NCBI GenBank assembly: GCA_036514635.1
Contig: DATBWU010000151.1
Span: 1-23,340, forward strand
From: DASSFZ01 sp036514635
GTDB lineage: Bacteria; Chloroflexota; Anaerolineae; Fen-1058
Direction: 5' to 3'
DNA: 23,340 nt
The first letter of the stretch is position 1; each line of letters starts with the position of its first letter. The position numbers and the translations under genes are program-made. This document shows, one piece after another, positions 15,997-22,151 of this stretch. Below the pieces are notes generated by a model, which was not told the DNA's origin, did no database searches, and saw only the letters and a list, made by a program, of their open reading frames with translations.

Positions 15997-16848
15997 ATGA
16001 CTGCGATAGCCAATCCCACCTTCCGGCAGACTCTCTCTGCCATGCTCGCCGAGACCCGGCTGCGGTTGCTGAACATCACCCGCTACCCCGGCCAGTTGAT
16101 GATGGAGATCATCATCCCGATCGTCTTCGCCGCGATGCCGATGCTGCTGGGCCGGGCAACGGCGGGCGCAGACGCGGAGGCCAACTTCCGGGCCAACACC
16201 GGGACGGCCAACTACGTCGCCTTCCTGCTCATCGGCTCCAACGCATTCACGATCGTCTCGAACGCCTTCTGGCACATCGCCTACTGGCTGCGCTTCGAGC
16301 AGGAGACCGGCACGCTGGAAGCGGTGTACCTGACGCCGACGAGCCGGATAACGCTCGTCGCCGGTGTGTCGCTGTACAGCGCGCTTCGCGCGTTGACCAC
16401 CAGTATCCTGGCGTATATTCTCGGCTGTCTCGTGTTTCAGGTCAATCCACTCCAGGGCGACATTTTGTTGGCCTTCCTCTTCATCCTGGTCGGATTGCTG
16501 CCGCTGTACGGTGTAGCGCTGCTGTTCGGCGCGCTGGTGCTCAAAGTGAAAGAGTCGAATGCGCTGGTCGGGCTGATGCAGTGGGGCGTCGGCTTCTTGA
16601 TGGGTATCTTCTTCCCGGTCGTCGCGCTGCCGCCGCTCGTGCGCGCAGTCGCACTGGCCTTTCCGCCGACGTGGATGGTGAACGGCGTGCGATCGGCGCT
16701 GCTGGGCGTAGGCTTCTTCTTCGAGAAGTGGTATTTGGACTGGGCCGTGTTGTGGGCCTTCTTGCTGTTCATCCCGCTGTTCAGCGTGCAGGTCTTCCAT
16801 CGGGTCGAGAACGGCGTGCGCCGCAACGCAGGGATGGGGGAGTTCTGA
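15997..16848 (+). CDS. ABC-2 type permease, first subunit
   Basis: The 283-residue membrane protein has six hydrophobic segments: about 38-54, 69-92, 125-150, 156-178, 187-215 and 248-266. Between TM2 and TM3 lies RFEQETGTLEAVYLTPTSR, the amphipathic coupling segment (ExGTLE...L.P) typical of ABC-2 exporters such as DrrB and YhhJ. It begins with a cytoplasmic helix containing LAETRLRLLNITRYPGQLMM. The start ATG 15997 has ACAGG 6-8 bp upstream. It is paralogous to the permease at 16920, and the two probably form a heterodimer with the ATPase at 14925. Substrate unknown. Confidence 0.9.
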   Translation: MTAIANPTFRQTLSAMLAETRLRLLNITRYPGQLMMEIIIPIVFAAMPMLLGRATAGADAEANFRANTGTANYVAFLLIGSNAFTIVSNAFWHIAYWLRFEQETGTLEAVYLTPTSRITLVAGVSLYSALRALTTSILAYILGCLVFQVNPLQGDILLAFLFILVGLLPLYGVALLFGALVLKVKESNALVGLMQWGVGFLMGIFFPVVALPPLVRAVALAFPPTWMVNGVRSALLGVGFFFEKWYLDWAVLWAFLLFIPLFSVQVFHRVENGVRRNAGMGEF

Positions 16849-16882
16849 TTGTGGATTGTAGATTGCGGATTGTGGATTGAGC
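16849..16882 (+). repeat. Low-complexity tandem repeat of GATTGTGGATTG
   Basis: Directly after the first permease stop come GATTGTGGATTG, TAGATTGC, GGATTGTGGATTG: variants of an 8-bp GATTGNGG-like unit. It has no hairpin potential, unlike the other intergenic repeats here. Confidence 0.7.
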
Positions 16883-16919
16883 CAGCCAGACAGAGCGCGC
16901 AGCCTGTAGAGGTTCAACG

Positions 16920-17774
16920 ATGACCCCGTCGAATCAAACGACCCTGACCGGCCTCTCGGCATGGTTCAGCGCACTGATCGCCATGTCGCGCAAAGAGCTG
17001 ACGATCATGACCCGCTACCCGGTCGAGTTCGTCGCCAGTTTCGGGCAGGTGTTTCTGATCGTCATCATCCTGACGCTGGCCGGATTGATGTTCTCACGTG
17101 ATGGCGTGCGCTCGCCGGGCAGTTCCAACACCGCCGGGGTAGTGGTGTACGGATTCATCCTGTTCATGTTCCTCAGCGATACGCTGTGGACGATCGGCTA
17201 CAACGTCCGGCGCGAGCAAAAGCAAGGCACGCTAGAGCAGCTGTATCTCAGCCCGGCGTCTAAAACCGCCAGCCTGATCTCGCGTGTCACCGTCACGCTG
17301 GTGTGGACCGGGCTGCTCTCGATCGGATCGTCGATCTTGATGAGCGCGATGATCGGTCGTCTGCCGTTCAACAATCTGCCGCTGGGCGCGCTCATCTTGA
17401 TCCTGGCGCTATCCGGCACATTCGGCGTGGGGTTTGCCTTCGCCGCGCTGACCTTGCGCGTCAAAGAAGCAGGCCAGACACTGGCGAATCTGATCCAGTT
17501 TGCGTTTATGGTGATCTGCGCACCATTTTTCCCATTCGCCGCGCTGCCGGAGGGAATGCAGACGATCTCGCGTTTGATCCCGCTCTCGTATGGCGTCGAT
17601 GCCTTCCGCTCGACGTTGATGGGCTACCCGAATGGTTTCCCCGAGCTCGCCCCGATCGAGATCGAACTCGTCATCCTCACGGTGTTCGGCGTGCTGATGC
17701 CAGTGTTGGGATTGTGGTTGTATCGGCGTGAGGAAGATCGGGCGCGGCGCAAGGGCAGCCTGTCGGAGTATTGA
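16920..17774 (+). CDS. ABC-2 type permease, second subunit
   Basis: A 284-residue membrane protein with six TM segments. The cytoplasmic N-terminal helix LIAMSRKELTIMTRYPVEFV leads into TM1. REQKQGTLEQLYLSPASK is the coupling segment equivalent to that of the first permease. RLIPLSYGVDAFRSTLMG before the last TM is a standard ABC-2 ending, and the tail YRREEDRARRKGSLSEY is cytoplasmic. It shares fold and motif order with the 15997 product but is clearly diverged, which suggests an old duplication and a heterodimeric pore. AGAGGTT precedes ATG 16920. Together with the ATPase it completes an exporter; its place after SHOCT-like/YvlD-like genes suggests export of something related to envelope damage (inference). 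Confidence 0.9.
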   Translation: MTPSNQTTLTGLSAWFSALIAMSRKELTIMTRYPVEFVASFGQVFLIVIILTLAGLMFSRDGVRSPGSSNTAGVVVYGFILFMFLSDTLWTIGYNVRREQKQGTLEQLYLSPASKTASLISRVTVTLVWTGLLSIGSSILMSAMIGRLPFNNLPLGALILILALSGTFGVGFAFAALTLRVKEAGQTLANLIQFAFMVICAPFFPFAALPEGMQTISRLIPLSYGVDAFRSTLMGYPNGFPELAPIEIELVILTVFGVLMPVLGLWLYRREEDRARRKGSLSEY

Positions 17775-17840
17775 CCACGGATTACACGGATGACACGGAT
17801 TCCGAGTTGGCCGTCTTAATCCGTGCCATCCGTGGTTCAA
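17771..17840 (+). repeat. Palindrome TTGACCACGGATTACACGGA...ATCCGTGCCATCCGTGGTTCAA
   Basis: The arms at 17771-17791 and about 17818-17840 pair over roughly 18 positions. The left arm overlaps the permease stop codon. It shares the CACGGA core with the elements at 5448 and 5536, so one repeat family recurs over 12 kb in this window. Confidence 0.8.
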
Positions 17841-17855
17841 ACGAGGGGCGGCGCA

Positions 17856-18419
17856 ATGCCCAAAGCGATCGACGCCAATTTTGAGTTGACCGTTGCGCGA
17901 TCCATGCTCGCCGAACTGGAGGACTACCTCAAGTCGGACCTGACGTACTGGCAGACCGCACCCAACGCGCTGGGCGATCGGATGCCCCAACTGACGATCG
18001 GCGGGCTGCTTGAATCCTTGCTTCGCGCCGAGGCCACAGGTGCAAGCGACGTGCCGCCCATGCGAGCGGCGCTACAGTCGATCCAGGCGCGCAGGCTCGA
18101 CCGGGTTCTGGTGCACATCGAGCACGAAGCACGCAGCCGACTCAACTCCTGGGCGTGGTATCTGGACGATCAGGCGCGCAACCCGGAAGAGGCGGCCAGC
18201 CATTACCCCAATGAAGTCCGTGCACGGCTCAAGGCTGAACTGCTTCTGAACGAACTCGAGCGGGAATCACGCGGGCAGACCGAACGACGCCGCGCGGAAG
18301 CGCTGGACGAGCGCTTGCGGCAGGTCTTTGTACCGGGCGCGTTTGTGTGGGACGAGCGCTTGAAGCCATTCCTGCCGGAAGATCAGTTCTGGTGGTTGTA
18401 CGGCAAAGTGCGCAGTTAG
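17856..18419 (+). CDS. Conserved hypothetical helical protein (187 aa)
   Basis: No named domain is recognised. It is soluble, mostly helical and charge-rich. It opens NFELTVARSMLAELEDYLKSD, has a central HIEHEARSRLNSWAWYLDD, then HYPNEVRARLKAELLLNELE, and closes with AFVWDERLKPFLPEDQFWWL. From memory, unverified, this layout resembles an uncharacterised family I associate with Chloroflexota. ATG 17856 has GAGGGGCG about 5 bp upstream. It lies 81 bp after the second permease, separated by a palindrome, so it may be the last member of the exporter transcript. It converges on the candidate RNA at 18420-18571. No signal peptide or membrane helix is visible. Confidence 0.75.
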   Translation: MPKAIDANFELTVARSMLAELEDYLKSDLTYWQTAPNALGDRMPQLTIGGLLESLLRAEATGASDVPPMRAALQSIQARRLDRVLVHIEHEARSRLNSWAWYLDDQARNPEEAASHYPNEVRARLKAELLLNELERESRGQTERRRAEALDERLRQVFVPGAFVWDERLKPFLPEDQFWWLYGKVRS

Positions 18420-18571
18420 AAAAGAAAGCCCCCACTCTTCGAGCGGGGGCTTCTGGTTGTTCGCCGGCTGGCCGCGGTGATGGGTGTGATGAGAGTGCGA
18501 TGTTCCTGATGGCCGGCGAACGCTCGTCTGTGCGAATGCGTTGAGGCGGCGATGAAGTCCCTCACACAGAC
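18420..18571 (-). ncRNA. Candidate structured small RNA (about 150 nt)
   Basis: On the minus strand an extended -10 box is followed by three strong hairpins and a terminator with a T-rich end, with no convincing coding sequence. Hairpin 1 pairs GTCTGTGTGA with TCGCACAGAC (10 bp, one G-U), with GAGG/CCTC inside it. Hairpin 2 pairs GTTCGCCGGC with GCCGGCGAAC perfectly. Hairpin 3 is GCCCCCGCTC-GAA-GAGTGGGGGC followed by TTTCTTTT. It does not match the SRP, tmRNA or RNase P signatures I know. It lies downstream of the response regulator at 18717 and converges with the gene at 17856. Alternative reading: a processed 3' UTR of the regulator operon. Confidence 0.5.
18424..18453. terminator. Rho-independent terminator, strongest on the minus strand
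   Basis: AGCCCCCACTC and GAGCGGGGGCT flank a TTC loop. The minus strand continues TTTCTTTTC, a good U-tract. The plus strand continues TTCTGGTTGTTC, weaker. It can serve both the plus-strand gene ending at 18419 and minus-strand transcription from the right. Confidence 0.85.
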
Positions 18572-18577
18572 ACCGAT

Positions 18578-18583
18578 ATTGTA
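18578..18583 (-). promoter_or_regulatory. Extended -10 (TGATACAAT) for the candidate small RNA
   Basis: The minus strand reads GTGTGATACAATATCGG. The hexamer TACAAT is preceded by TGA, an extended -10. A possible -35 TTGATC (18608-18603) is 19 bp away, longer than ideal. Predicted start is near 18571. Confidence 0.45.
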
Positions 18584-18716
18584 TCACACTGCCATGCAAA
18601 TGGATCAACGAGGGAGTAGGTATTTCCGCCCACGGCGCTCGGCAGGCAGATGATGACGTTTGGCGGTGCTTGAAACGGGAGACACAAGTAGAGACCTGGC
18701 GCAAACGCGGTCTCGA

Positions 18717-19406
18717 TCAGTTGAGTGGAACCAGGCGGTAACCGCCTGACTCGGTGACGATCATCTGCGGCTGGCTCGGATCAGTCTCGATCGACTGGCG
18801 TAGCTTCCACACGTGCCACTTGACGCGGCGCGGGCGCGCGCCGGTTTCCTCAACACCCAACAGTTCGCCGATCCGATCCGAACTGACAACCTGGCCGGCG
18901 TGCTCGGCCAGGATGAGCAACAGGCTGTACTCCGCCGGGCGCAGTTGCACCGACCTGCCGCGCGCAATCACCTGCCGTGATCCGCGATCGATGATGAGCT
19001 GCTTACCAATGGTCAACGCCGCATCACGCTCGGCGCGCGGGCGGTGCGCCCGGCGCAGCACGGCTTCCACGCGTGCGATCAACTCGCCGGGATTGAAGGG
19101 CTTGACCAGGTAATCGTCGCCGCCCAGCTGCAGACCCGAGACCTTGTCATCCACCGTCTGCTTGGCGGTGAGGAAGATGATCGGCACGGTGGAGACCTGC
19201 CGGATGCGGTAGCAGGTTTCCCAGCCATCCATGTCTGGCATCATCACATCCAGGATGACCAGGTCGGGGCGAACTTCGAGGAGCCTGCGCAGGCCCTCTT
19301 CGCCGCCGTTGGCAATGTACGGTTCAAAATTGGCATTGCCCAGCGTCAACTGAATCATGCGCAGCTGGGCTGGATCGTCATCGATGGCAAGGATTTTCTC
19401 GGGCAT
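18717..19406 (-). CDS. OmpR/PhoB-type response regulator (orphan)
   Basis: A two-domain cytoplasmic regulator of 229 residues. The receiver domain (about 1-118) has the acidic triad AIDDDP (9-11), phospho-acceptor Asp53 in LVILDVMMPDMDGW, Thr80 and Lys102 in YLVKPFNPGEL. All catalytic residues are present, so it should be phosphorylated. The C-terminal winged helix (about 128-229) includes VQLRPAEYSLLLILAEHAGQ, VKWHVWKLRQSIE and ends GGYRLVPLN. ATG 19406 is used; it has AGGGG about 9 bp upstream. It starts 19 bp after the stop of the secreted DUF11 gene, so the two may share a transcript. No histidine kinase is adjacent. It is paralogous to the regulator at 20826 (the same VKPFNP, RRxR and WxVWKLRQ/WYIWRLRQ positions). 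Confidence 0.93.
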   Translation of the reverse strand: MPEKILAIDDDPAQLRMIQLTLGNANFEPYIANGGEEGLRRLLEVRPDLVILDVMMPDMDGWETCYRIRQVSTVPIIFLTAKQTVDDKVSGLQLGGDDYLVKPFNPGELIARVEAVLRRAHRPRAERDAALTIGKQLIIDRGSRQVIARGRSVQLRPAEYSLLLILAEHAGQVVSSDRIGELLGVEETGARPRRVKWHVWKLRQSIETDPSQPQMIVTESGGYRLVPLN

Positions 19407-19425
19407 GCCAGGGCCCCTGCGAGGG

Positions 19426-20655
19426 TCAGTCGCCGAAGTCTTGCATAATGATCGGCAAATAGACACGATACTTCGGCGCAGTCTCTATTATATCAGGAAT
19501 CCCATTTCCGTCGGCGTCGAGGAGGAGCGTGACGATCGGATCGGGCGGATCGATGTTCGCAGCCTGGATCACGCCGGTGTTGACGATCTCCAGTTGCGCC
19601 GGCTCTTGATTGACGATGACGGTGAAGGTGAGCGTGAGCACCTGGCCGGGACTCACGCGATCCATGAATGCGCCGAGCGGGTTGCCAGGAGTCAGGCGAC
19701 CGTTGGTCGAGGCGCTGCCCGGCACATAGGTCATATCACTGGGGATCAGATCGGTGATGCTGGCCTGAAGAATTTCAGATTGCCCCGTGTTCGTCATCCA
19801 CACGGTGTACACAACGCGATCGCCTGGCATGACGAGGCCCGGCAGGGGCGTCGGTGTGGCATCGCGGAAGACCTGAGCATCTTTGGATGTACTCGCCTGC
19901 GGCGCGGGCATCGGCCTGGTAGTGCTGGTCGCCGTGGGCGTGTCCGTCGGCGTTGACGTGGCCGTATCCGTTGGCGTTGGCGTGGCCGTGCCGGTGGACG
20001 TGGGTGTGTTTGTCGGTGTTGGCGTAGCTGTATCCGTCGGCGTATGAGTTGGAGTGGCCGTCCACGTATGGGTGGGTGTGCGGGTATTTGTCGCCGTCGG
20101 CGTCGGCGTTCTCGTCGATGTCCGCGTATGAGTCGGCGTGCGCGTCGGCGTCGAAGTCGGCGTCGGCTTGCAGGACGGCAGATCGAATCGCTCCCGATCC
20201 AGTTCGCGTTCGTGATAACCGATCGGCGCTTTGAATATCACCGGCCCGACAAACAGGTGCGCCTTGCCGGTGCATGGAATATCAACTCGCAGGAGCCGGA
20301 AACTCTTGGGAGGCACCACCGTGGTAGCGCTGTCGAAATACTTCAACGATCCAGAGGATGACGAATAGGACGCGAGGCCAACGTCGAAGCACTTCGTGTG
20401 TGAGGCATTGACCACCAGGCCAATCGCCGCCCGTTTCGTGGAATTGATCCAGATGTGCCCGACAAGCGCGCGATGCTCCGGCTCGTCGCTCGCGCTGCCG
20501 ATACACTGATTGTCAGGCTCGAACGAAAGAGAGGCATCCGGCCAGGTCTGCGCGAATGCCGTGGCGAACAGCGCGGCGGAGACCAGCCCGACAAGCATGA
20601 GGCCGAGAATGATACGAACTGGTACAATCAGGGGTCGTTTCACAGAGTGACTCAT
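19426..20655 (-). CDS. Secreted protein with Thr-Pro linker, DUF11 domain and YLPIIM C-terminus
   Basis: A 409-residue exported protein. The signal peptide (1-36) has the basic MSHSVKRPL, a hydrophobic core and an AFAQ cleavage site. Residues 37-160 form an unrecognised domain with paired Cys (CIGSA.., CFDVG, CTGK, SCKP). Residues about 162-255 are a Thr/Pro/Ser low-complexity linker (TPTxTxTPT) of about 90 residues. A DUF11-type domain (about 262-370) follows with VMPGDRVVYTVWMTNTGQSE and LTFTVIVNQEP, then LLLDADGNGIPDIIE, and the tail KYRVYLPIIMQDFGD. The tail is one I associate with Chloroflexota secreted proteins and may be a sorting or anchoring signal (inference). AAGGAG lies only 2-3 bp before the ATG. 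A response-regulator gene follows 19 bp downstream. Confidence 0.9.
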   Translation of the reverse strand: MSHSVKRPLIVPVRIILGLMLVGLVSAALFATAFAQTWPDASLSFEPDNQCIGSASDEPEHRALVGHIWINSTKRAAIGLVVNASHTKCFDVGLASYSSSSGSLKYFDSATTVVPPKSFRLLRVDIPCTGKAHLFVGPVIFKAPIGYHERELDRERFDLPSCKPTPTSTPTRTPTHTRTSTRTPTPTATNTRTPTHTWTATPTHTPTDTATPTPTNTPTSTGTATPTPTDTATSTPTDTPTATSTTRPMPAPQASTSKDAQVFRDATPTPLPGLVMPGDRVVYTVWMTNTGQSEILQASITDLIPSDMTYVPGSASTNGRLTPGNPLGAFMDRVSPGQVLTLTFTVIVNQEPAQLEIVNTGVIQAANIDPPDPIVTLLLDADGNGIPDIIETAPKYRVYLPIIMQDFGD

Positions 20656-20678
20656 CGCTCCTTATGATTGCGACCAAC

Positions 20679-20684
20679 ATTGTA
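20679..20684 (-). promoter_or_regulatory. Extended -10 (TGGTACAAT) for the secreted DUF11 gene
   Basis: The minus strand reads TTTGGTACAATG: TGG followed by TACAAT. Predicted start is near 20672, giving a leader of about 17 nt before ATG 20655. No clear -35 is visible, as expected for an extended -10. Confidence 0.55.
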
Positions 20685-20758
20685 CCAAATTAAACGACCT
20701 GTCTGTGTAAGAGAGCGGTTTGAGTTGATTTAGGCGGAAGGTTAGAAATCGAATTTCG

Positions 20759-20787
20759 AGGCGTGCAGATCGCTGCCTGCACGCCTC
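20759..20787 (-). terminator. Strong hairpin after the second response regulator
   Basis: GAGGCGTGCAG and CTGCACGCCTC form a perfect 11-bp stem with a 7-8 nt loop, about 40 bp past the regulator stop (minus strand). Only a weak A/T-rich tail (GAAATTCGATTTC) follows, so it may be a terminator or simply a repeat. Confidence 0.5.
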
Positions 20788-20825
20788 AAATCACAAAGAC
20801 CCCGGCTCCGGCTGCCGAGCGTGCC

Positions 20826-21518
20826 TCAGACGGCAGTGAAGCGATAACCCACGCCGCGCTCCGTGAAGATGAAACGCGGCTGGTCGGTGTCGCCTTCCAG
20901 TTTCTGCCGCAAGCGCCAGATGTACCACTTGACGTTGTTGAGATTGACTTCCGTCTCGAAACCCCACACCGCCGTGAAAATATCTTCGACCGAAACCACT
21001 TGCCCCGGGTGCTCGACGAGGTACATCAAGATGTGATGCTCGGTCGGCGTAAGCTCAATCGCCAGGCCGTCGCGGATGACGGTGGGCGACTTCGGATCGA
21101 CGATCAGATCGCCCCCGGCAAAGCGCATGACACTATTCTTGGTCGGCGGGGGCAGCCGCGTGCGACGCAGCACGGCGTGCACACGCGCGCTGAGCTCCTG
21201 CGGGTTGAACGGCTTGACGATGTAGTCGTCCGCGCCCATGCGCAGCCCTTTGATCTTCTCTTCGTCGCTGCGGCGCGAGGTCATGATGATGACCGGCACG
21301 GTCGACAATTCGCGGATGCGCTTGCACACTTCCCAGCCGTCCATTTGCGGCAGCATCAAGTCGAGGATGACGAGGTCGGGCTGCGTTTCATAGAGCTTGC
21401 GCAGGCCCTCGGGGCCGTCCTGCGCCACGACACCCGTGAAGCCATCGTGCTCCAGCAGCGTCTTGACCACGTCGGACTGTAAGGGATCGTCTTCGATGAT
21501 CAGGATTGTCTCAGGCAT
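20826..21518 (-). CDS. OmpR/PhoB-type response regulator
   Basis: A 230-residue DNA-binding response regulator. The receiver contains IIEDDP (9-11), Asp53 in LVILDLMLPQMDGWEV, Thr80, and Lys102 in YIVKPFNPQEL: a complete phosphorylation site. The winged-helix domain (about 130-230) has ELTPTEHHILMYLVEHPGQV, WYIWRLRQKLEGD and the terminal GVGYRFTAV typical of PhoB-class regulators. It begins 6 bp after the stop of a 65-residue membrane protein and is surely co-transcribed with it. No sensor kinase lies nearby, so the partner is elsewhere. It is a close relative of the regulator at 18717, separated from it by the secreted DUF11 gene. Confidence 0.94.
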   Translation of the reverse strand: MPETILIIEDDPLQSDVVKTLLEHDGFTGVVAQDGPEGLRKLYETQPDLVILDLMLPQMDGWEVCKRIRELSTVPVIIMTSRRSDEEKIKGLRMGADDYIVKPFNPQELSARVHAVLRRTRLPPPTKNSVMRFAGGDLIVDPKSPTVIRDGLAIELTPTEHHILMYLVEHPGQVVSVEDIFTAVWGFETEVNLNNVKWYIWRLRQKLEGDTDQPRFIFTERGVGYRFTAV

Positions 21519-21524
21519 AGCGTC

Positions 21525-21722
21525 TCACAAAATCAGTCGATCGAATGCCAGAAGACAGCCGCATCCCAGCACGGTCACGTTCATGAACAGCAGCAACGCC
21601 AAAATGAAGCGCTGCTGGGGCTTCAGTTTGGAAAAGAGTGGGAGGCGCTCGACGAGCGAAGGCTGAAAATCCTCGTAGGGTTCCGGCTCGGAAGCGGCAG
21701 CATTGCGCAGATCGTCAAACAT
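21525..21722 (-). CDS. Small single-TM protein (65 aa) coupled to the response regulator
   Basis: It reads MFDDLRNAAASEPEPYEDFQ, then a basic LFSKLKPQQR patch and one hydrophobic segment (about 40-60) ending LAFDRLIL. The N-terminus should be cytoplasmic. ATG 21722 is chosen because TGGAGGAC lies about 5 bp upstream; a longer frame from 21740 lacks a site. Its stop is 6 bp from the regulator start and a good promoter lies upstream, so it is the first gene of a two-gene operon. Small tail-anchored proteins with acidic N-termini can act as membrane tethers, but no function is known for this one. Confidence 0.72.
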   Translation of the reverse strand: MFDDLRNAAASEPEPYEDFQPSLVERLPLFSKLKPQQRFILALLLFMNVTVLGCGCLLAFDRLIL

Positions 21723-21764
21723 GTGTCCTCCAACAGCCATGTGGGCACTGCGCGGGCAAGCGGA

Positions 21765-21793
21765 AGAATACCTGAGGCAGGGTCAAAAGTCAA
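21765..21793 (-). promoter_or_regulatory. Promoter for the small TM/response-regulator operon (TTGACT-17-TATTCT)
   Basis: The minus strand carries TTGACT (21793-21788) and TATTCT (21770-21765) exactly 17 bp apart. Predicted start near 21758 gives a 36-nt leader. Confidence 0.6.
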
Positions 21794-21848
21794 ATTCGCG
21801 GATCGACACTTAATACCACTTTCAAGAAGGCGAGCCACTCCTTACTTC

Positions 21849-21983
21849 AGGGCAATCGCATTTCAAACCACCGCAACGGATCGACATCGAATAAACGGAT
21901 GCGAAGTGTGCCGAGTATATCATCGGTTTATTCGTTGTGCCGAAGGCAATCCGTTGCTTCACCCCCCGCCCAATGCGATTGCC
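21849..21983. repeat. Nested 135-bp inverted repeat (MITE-like or structured RNA)
   Basis: Three pairs of complementary blocks are nested in order: AGGGCAATCGCATT (21849) with AATGCGATTGCCCT (21971), GCAACGGAT (21873) with ATCCGTTGC (21949), and CGAATAAAC (21888) with GTTTATTCG (21926). The unpaired parts between blocks differ, as in a diverged palindrome. It occupies the divergent region between the small TM gene and the regulator at 22152. No gene is seen in it. Confidence 0.75.
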
Positions 21984-22006
21984 CTATCCCTTACTCAAAT
22001 GCCGAG

Positions 22007-22034
22007 TTGACATCCCATCGCTTCATGTTAGAGT
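22007..22034 (+). promoter_or_regulatory. Promoter for the atypical regulator (TTGACA-16-TAGAGT)
   Basis: A perfect -35 TTGACA (22007-22012) and a TAGAGT -10 (22029-22034) are spaced 16 bp apart. Predicted start near 22041 leaves a leader of about 110 nt before ATG 22152. Confidence 0.5.
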
Positions 22035-22151
22035 GAAATCCCAAACCAAGCACTCACATTGCACCTGCGTCGAGCGTGGAAGGCCCACATTGGATTCCGT
22101 TCGACGTTTGTGTTTACTGAACCTGTCAGGCAAATTGAAGAAGGTTCCGAG

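Noticed and set aside
15880..16962. 360-codon minus-strand open frame
   Set aside because: It runs antisense across a permease and two repeat regions with no domain and no ribosome site.
18267..18704. 145-codon minus-strand frame across the candidate RNA
   Set aside because: It extends antisense into the 17856 gene. Its Ser/His/Thr-rich translation shows no domain, and the hairpins explain the region better. A small chance of a real gene remains.
19925..20165. CRISPR-like regular repetition
   Set aside because: It is a coding Thr-Pro linker with degenerate short units, no constant repeat with unique spacers, and no cas genes nearby.
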